Assembly: GCA_026874595.1 (NCBI GenBank)
Contig: CM049319.1
Location: 58,782,917 to 58,846,916, forward strand
Direction of reading: 5' to 3'
Origin: Sipunculus nudus
Taxonomy: Eukaryota > Annelida > Sipuncula > Golfingiida > Sipunculidae
DNA: 64,000 nt
Under the pieces are notes generated by a model. It was given only the letters and a program-made list of their open reading frames with translations. It had not been told where the DNA came from and searched no databases. Shown piece after piece: positions 59,105 to 64,000 of this stretch. Position 1 is the stretch's first letter, and every line of letters starts with the position of its first letter. The translations under genes and the position numbers were made by a program.

Positions 59105-60853
59105 AGAACCTCAAGGACTCGAACTTGGACACGGACAAGAGTGTCCTGGACTCGAACTTGGACTCGGACAAGAGTGTCCTGGACACGGACAAGAGTGTCC
59201 TGGACTCGGACTTGGACTCGGACAGGAGTGTCCTGGACACGGACAAGAGTGTCCTGGACTCGGACTTGGACTCGGACAAGAGTGTCCTGGACTCGGACTT
59301 GGACTCGGACAGGAGTGTCCTGGACACGGACAAGAGTGTCCTGGACTCGGACTTGGACTCGGACAGGAGTGTCCTGGACACGGACAAGAGTGACCTGGAC
59401 TCGGACTTGGACTCGGACAAGAGTGTCCTGGACTCGGACTTGGACTCGGACAGGAGTGTCCTGGACACGGACAAGAGTGTCCTGGACTCGAACTTGGACT
59501 CGGACAAGAGTGACCTGGACTCGGACTTGGACTCGGACAAGAGTGTCCTGGACTCGGACTTGGACTCGGACAGGAGTGTCCTGGACACGGACAAGAGTGT
59601 CCTGGACTCGGACTTGGACTCGGACAGGAGTGTCCTGGACACGGACAAGAGTGACCTGGACTCGGACTTGGACTCGGACAAGAGTGTCCTGGACTCGGAC
59701 TTGGACTCGGACAGGAGTGTCCTGGACACGGACAAGAGTGTCCTGGACTCGGACTTGGACTCGGACAAGAGTGTCCTGGACTCGGACAAGATTGTCCTGG
59801 ACTCGTACTTGGACTCGGACAAGAGTGTCCTGGACTCGGACAAGATTGTCCTGGACTCGGACTTGGACTCGGACAAGAGTGTCCTGGACTCGGACAAGAG
59901 TGTCCTGGACTCGAACTTGGACTCGGACAAGAGTGTCCTGGACTCGAACTTGGACTCGGACAAGAGTGTCCTGGACTCGGACAAGAGTGTCCTGGACTCG
60001 AACTTGGACTCGGATAAGAGTGTCCTGGTCTCGCACTTGGATCCGGACGAGAATGTCCCGGCCTCGAACTTGGACTCGGACACGAGTGACCTGGACTCGG
60101 ACTTGGACTCGGACAAGAGTGTCCTGGACTCGGACTTGGACTCGGACAGGAGTGTCCTGGACACGGACAAGAGTGTCCTGGACTCGGACTTGGACTCGGA
60201 CAGGAGTGTCCTGGACACGGACAAGAGTGACCTGGACTCGGACTTGGACTCGGACAAGAGTGTCCTGGACTCGGACTTGGACTCGGACAGGAGTGTCCTG
60301 GACACGGACAAGAGTGTCCTGGACTCGGACTTGGACTCGGACAAGAGTGTCCTGGACTCGGACAAGAGTGTCCTGGACTCGGACAAGATTGTCCTGGACT
60401 CGGACTTGGACTCGGACAAGAGTGTCCTGGACTCGGACAAGAGTGTCCTGGACTCGAACTTGGACTCGGACAAGAGTGTCCTGGACTCGAACTTGGACTC
60501 GGACAAGAGTGTCCTGGACTCGGACAAGAGTGTCCTGGACTCGAACTTGGACTCGGATAAGAGTGTCCTGGTCTCGCACTTGGATCCGGACGAGAATGTC
60601 CCGGCCTCGAACTTGGACTCGGACACGAGTGATCTGGACTCGGACTTGCACTCGGACAAGAGTGTCCTGGTCTCGCACTTGGATCCGGACGAGAATGTCC
60701 CGGCCTCGAACTTGGACTCGGACACGAGTGTCCTGGACTCGGACTTGGACTCGGACACGAGTGTCCTGGTCTCGTACTTGGATCCGGACGAGAATGTCCC
60801 GGCCTCGAACTTGGACTCGGACACGAGTGTCCTGGACTCGGACTTGCACTAGG
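59105..60853 (+). repeat. GGACTC minisatellite (33/21-bp units) in GSTK1 intron 3
   Basis: Units are GGACTCGGACTTGGACTCGG plus ACAAGAGTGTCCT (33 bp) or GGACTCGGACAAGAGTGTCCT-type (21 bp), the long form being the short form plus one 12-bp GGACTTGGACTC step. A variant with ACACGG replaces ACTCGG. Unit lengths are all multiples of three, so several frames stay open on both strands for about 590 codons. Each unit contains the perfect stem-loop GGACA-AGAG-TGTCC. Higher-order structure: the marker TTGGATCCGGACGAGAATG starts near 60038, 60578, 60680 and 60780, showing a 540-bp duplication and two 100-bp steps. Confidence 0.95.
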
Positions 60854-61149
60854 ACTCGGATGATATGGTCTCTGCTGCATCAGTGATCGCGTTACGATAC
60901 AAGTAACAATACATAGAAAGCATGTTATATTTTGCTGTGGATCTAGATGAAAGGAATTAATTGGAATTAATTAGGGTTGATTTGCCTCGGCGGAGGTATG
61001 CACTCTTCTGAGTCACTTTCTGGTTAAACACAAGCCGATAAAAATGTACATGATTTTTTAATGATTGATGCATTGTGGATTTTAAAAAACATATTTAAAA
61101 AAATTAGCGCGTCGCCGTCGGCGGCTGATCAAACACGTGTGTATTTCAG

Positions 61150-61275
61150 GGCGGGGCAAGTGCGTTTATTGGAAAGACGTTGCCAGCGATGAGACTGCTG
61201 ACGGCTGTCAACACGTCACACCCTGAGCTGGTTGAAGACTTGTCCAGACAGCTGTGGCTAAGCATATGGGACAGA
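61150..61275 (+). CDS. GSTK1: Glutathione S-transferase kappa, exon 4
   Basis: Acceptor GTGTATTTCAG; 42 codons encode GGASAFIGKTLPAMRLLTAV, NTSHPELVEDLSRQLWLSIW and DR. The AMRxLTAV....PE..E..SR.LW...W.R block is the most recognisable kappa-class signature. The join from exon 3 (IPE|GGAS) needs only a one-residue gap against vertebrate proteins, so no exon is missing. Donor AGA|GTAAGG at 61275/61276, phase 0. Confidence 0.93.
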
Positions 61276-62394
61276 GTAAGGATGCTTTTCAATATACGCG
61301 GGCCCTGCGTGAGTCCCACACGGGGGTGTATTCACATACCAGGTATATTAAATGTGCATGAAATATAGTGTACCGTATTTCCTTGATCAGACGCCGGGCC
61401 TTAAATAGTCGCCTGCCTTGTTTAGTCGCCGGGCAAAACAATGTCCCAGAAAAATAAACGCCGGCCTTAAATATACGCCGGACTTGTTCAGAGGCCTGGT
61501 GCCAGAGTAGTTTCTCTGTTTGCCGCCAGATGTCTTTTCCCGTCACTATACTTGGTATATTAACCAATTCAATTTGACCACTTACGGTATCTGTCAATAG
61601 TTCGTTCTAAAACCGTTTGCTTACCCTTGTACACAAGAGGAAAAAACTTGAAGAGGGGTTGAACAGTGGCCCAAAACATACACACAGCGCGCACGCCATC
61701 TTTTAACCGTACCGCGTAACATCACAAAAGATTTTTCAAGCTTCAAACCGGGTTTCTCGTTTTATATTTCTGTCCTTGTTGGAAAATTGCCGGGCGTGAG
61801 CCCGGTAAATGGTCACGGTAAACAGGCACACTAGAATGGTCTTGACTCGCACACTGAACCATATCATCTAAAATAGTCGAACTGGAGATATTAAATCCAG
61901 GTTTTGCTGGCAAACGTTGATTTTTGAAAATTGATTAAAGGGACCTAATCATGTAAGGGCATGTTGAATAAACATCTTTAATATCTCTTTGATGTAAAAT
62001 TGTACCTCACAAAACATTGTACTGAAACCGTTAGATTACTTTTGTACACGAGTGTCATAATAGGGGACTGGACACGATCACTGGCGCCAAAATAAATATA
62101 GCGCGATGGCAACCTGCGTTGTCCCTTTTTTCCCGTGTTTCACAGCCGTGCACGTTCATATTTTGGACTATTTGTTTGAGAAAATTGCGTCTGAGCAAAA
62201 CTGGATCTTCGGTCACGCGGCCTTGTTATGATAAACAGAAACACTGGACCGTGTTTACCCATACGCAGAACCATAACAAGGCGTGAAGCGGCTTAAGGGG
62301 TGGTAATGGACCGTGTGACGGGATGGTTTTCCTGGGAAACGTTTGTATAAGGCAAATATGACCCTTCAATAAATCATCAAGGCCGACCACACAA

Positions 62395-62427
<33 letters not shown>

Positions 62428-62440
62428 CACACACACCAGA

Positions 62441-62552
62441 AATATAGATGGAATAGGTATACACAGAAAAGTCGATTCACTGCCGGTAGGAAAAAACTCG
62501 TGCCTACCGCCAGTGAACCGACTTTTCTCTATATACCATTTTCATCTATATA
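62441..62552. repeat. 112-nt imperfect hairpin (foldback element or hairpin RNA candidate)
   Basis: Arms 62441-62490 and 62503-62552 pair at 42 of 50 positions around a 12-nt loop AAAAAACTCGTG. The central 26 bp (GAAAAGTCG, TTCACTG, CGGTAGG) have two mismatches. It is flanked by CA/TA repeats left and a TATC/TA array right. The symmetry explains why near-identical open frames (MNRLF..Y.FHLY) occur on both strands. Confidence 0.8.
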
Positions 62553-62575
62553 CAATGAACAAGCATGGCTATACA

Positions 62576-62576
62576 C

Positions 62577-62662
<86 letters not shown>
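62576..62662. repeat. (TATC)n then (TA)n microsatellite
   Basis: About eight ATCT units then about 27 TA units. Confidence 0.93.
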
Positions 62663-62665
<3 letters not shown>

Positions 62666-63299
62666 CAAAGAACCCTGACCCAGGAGAAAAGATATTAAGC
62701 CTTCTCTGCATTGGACCTCGTCTCCCCAGTATGAAGACTCATAATTACTATTGAATATTGATTTGAAATGTTTTATTAAATTTGAATTTAAATATAATAT
62801 AATTATGACGGAAGGTTTTCCCGCATTAAAATTGAGTTTTAGCAAGTGTGAGCATGCAGGTCCTGTGCGTACATTCGTATGTATGGAAAGGCATCCTATA
62901 TAAATTAAGTCTATAATAAATAAATAATTTGAATTTTTACATGAATCAGGATCGGAAGCACTTTTACATTAGACAGGTCCATTCTATAAATGACAGGCTT
63001 CAGGGGGTCTGCTAATCACAGGTGGGATTGGCATGTACATTATCAGTAGTTTCAAGTCCCTGAAAACTTGCTCTTTTATTTTTATTTAATAAGAACATGT
63101 CCTTTCTGGTATGTGTGGTTATTTTGGTTATATAATCAAATGTTAAAAAGATAATTAGAAATTCGACTTATTCAATTTTGTGCATTCCGTAGTTGGTCAA
63201 AAATCATTATTTAAGTGAATATATCATGTTAAATTTGGTAACTCCACAATGACCTGTATCATTAAGCAGAGTGCATATCAACTGCATATCATTTTACAG

Positions 63300-63335
63300 G
63301 GTGAAGATATTTCAAAACAAGAGAATCTAGTAAAG
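63300..63335 (+). CDS. GSTK1: Glutathione S-transferase kappa, exon 5 (36 nt)
   Basis: Acceptor CATTTTACAG and donor AAG|GTGAGT bound a 12-codon exon, GEDISKQENLVK, which aligns with the (N/D)EDIT...(N/S)IL.A segment. It keeps phase 0. The exons in the window sum to 142 codons; family members are about 220-230 residues, so about 80 C-terminal residues lie beyond 64000. The small exon is easily missed by gene predictors. Confidence 0.85.
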
Positions 63336-64000
63336 GTGAGTCCCTTATTATCCTGCAAGCAAAATAACTAAAAGACATATATAATACCGAGTAATTAATT
63401 AATGACAAAATACAAATTTAATATATTTTTTCTCAATGTTTAACACTGAATTTTATATACTTCACCTGCTATGAAATTGTGAATTTTTGTGTAAGTAAAT
63501 GAAATTGTTTACAGTGATTAAGTGGTAATAAGTATGACGATAGACAGTAAAATATATGCTGAATTACTTATCATTAAAATGTACTCGCCTCGTTTTGAAA
63601 TGTAGTGTGCTGATAGCTTATGGAGCGTTGAGGTTCAGTGGTAAAGGGTCAGGCTTGTGACCATAAGGTTGATGGTTTGAGTCCCGTTCTGACCGTCTTT
63701 CGCACTGAGACCCCTGGCCAAGTTGTTACCAACATGGATATGCCTCTTTACGCAGGAGTTATTGGAATTATTTATTGACTATAGGCCGATGTAGAATAAA
63801 TAACCCTTTAGCGTATATTATGGCTGGGAGGACTGTATGCACCTCATGAAAGCTGCAAAACGACTAGACCTGAAAAAATGGGAAAGGTAAAAAATATGCT
63901 ATACCTTGTGGTATATATAATGTGGGTGTTTTGGTTACAAATTCTTTAATAACCTGAAGTCCTAATAGTGGGTGTCCGTCACCATCCACAATCATGAAAT
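63336..64000 (+). other. GSTK1: GSTK1 intron 5 (partial)
   Basis: Begins with donor GTGAGT after exon 5 and runs off the window. It contains the SINE at 63620-63800; otherwise AT-rich with nothing assignable. Confidence 0.75.
63620..63805 (+). mobile_element. tRNA-derived SINE with well-kept tRNA head
   Basis: GAGGTTCAGTGGTAAAGG (63630-63647, A-box region), a GACCATAAGG anticodon-arm-like stretch and GGTTTGAGTCCC (63674-63685, B box) form a tRNA-like head of about 70 bp. The unrelated body continues to about 63805 (GGCCGATGTAGAATAAATAA). It is not a tRNA gene because the acceptor stem is not complementary. It differs from the family at 26796 and 55040. Confidence 0.68.

Larger units (their letters stand above)
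58009..61149 (+). other. GSTK1: GSTK1 intron 3
   Basis: GT/AG intron of 3.1 kb, more than half of it the GGACTC minisatellite at 59105-60853. 58020-58700 shows nothing assignable. Confidence 0.8.
61276..63299 (+). other. GSTK1: GSTK1 intron 4
   Basis: GT/AG intron. 61372-61500 holds repeated ACGCCGG..CTTAAAT words at about 24-bp spacing, probably a transposon terminus. The hairpin at 62441-62552 and CA/TA/TATC microsatellites follow. 61510-62380 and 62700-63290 show nothing assignable. Confidence 0.75.

Noticed and set aside
58978-60886. Five overlapping open frames of 573-623 codons on both strands
   Set aside because: They are produced by the minisatellite whose units are multiples of three; no frame has non-repeat coding sequence, a start context or a domain, and the array lies in a GSTK1 intron.
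63620-63700. tRNA gene
   Set aside because: A and B boxes are present but the acceptor arms do not pair and the sequence continues into a SINE body.

Overview
The window is AT-rich animal nuclear DNA: spliced exons with GT/AG borders, long introns, many (TA)n arrays, and a mixed load of DIRS, Penelope-like, non-LTR, Ty3/gypsy, Tigger/pogo, hAT-like, MITE and SINE sequence. This combination suggests a marine lophotrochozoan, probably a mollusc; that is an inference, and nothing in the window fixes the species. No bacterial-type operon, CRISPR array or rRNA was seen.

Only two host genes are well supported. On the minus strand (6467-7714, with a 5' UTR exon edge at 7825) is an intronless-CDS alpha-1,3-fucosyltransferase of family GT10, a Golgi type II membrane enzyme. 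On the plus strand, from 45815 to beyond 63335, is the 5' two thirds of glutathione S-transferase kappa (GSTK1): five exons joined in frame, about 142 residues, with the C-terminal exons outside the window. A Cys-rich exon-like fragment (26181-26594) and a decayed unknown reading frame (8838-9428) are weaker candidates.

Layout. 1-6466: Tigger remnant, palindromic repeat, MITE fragment and Penelope remnant. 6467-7825: fucosyltransferase. 8838-9428: unknown decayed frame. 9639-18080: hAT-like terminal arrays around a broken DIRS-type retrotransposon and a non-LTR reverse transcriptase relic. 19950-25771: a 2.5-kb tandem duplication carrying a MITE and a Penelope 3' end. 26181-29105: Cys-rich fragment, SINE and a 378-bp tandem repeat. 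29110-33977: a decayed Ty3/gypsy element whose integrase lies upstream of reverse transcriptase (Gmr1-like order). 34247-35153: a deleted Tigger element inserted in a (TA)n array. 36367-36898: 26-bp minisatellite. 37572-45201: mostly unassigned. 45202-64000: GSTK1 with two hAT-like elements, a pogo-like MITE, further repeats, a 1.75-kb GGACTC minisatellite in intron 3 and a 112-nt hairpin in intron 4.

No new multi-gene system was found. The most interesting signals are structural: three hAT-like terminal families share one hexamer-array layout although the hexamer itself differs, and the GSTK1 intron minisatellite seems to be built from the same kind of array.
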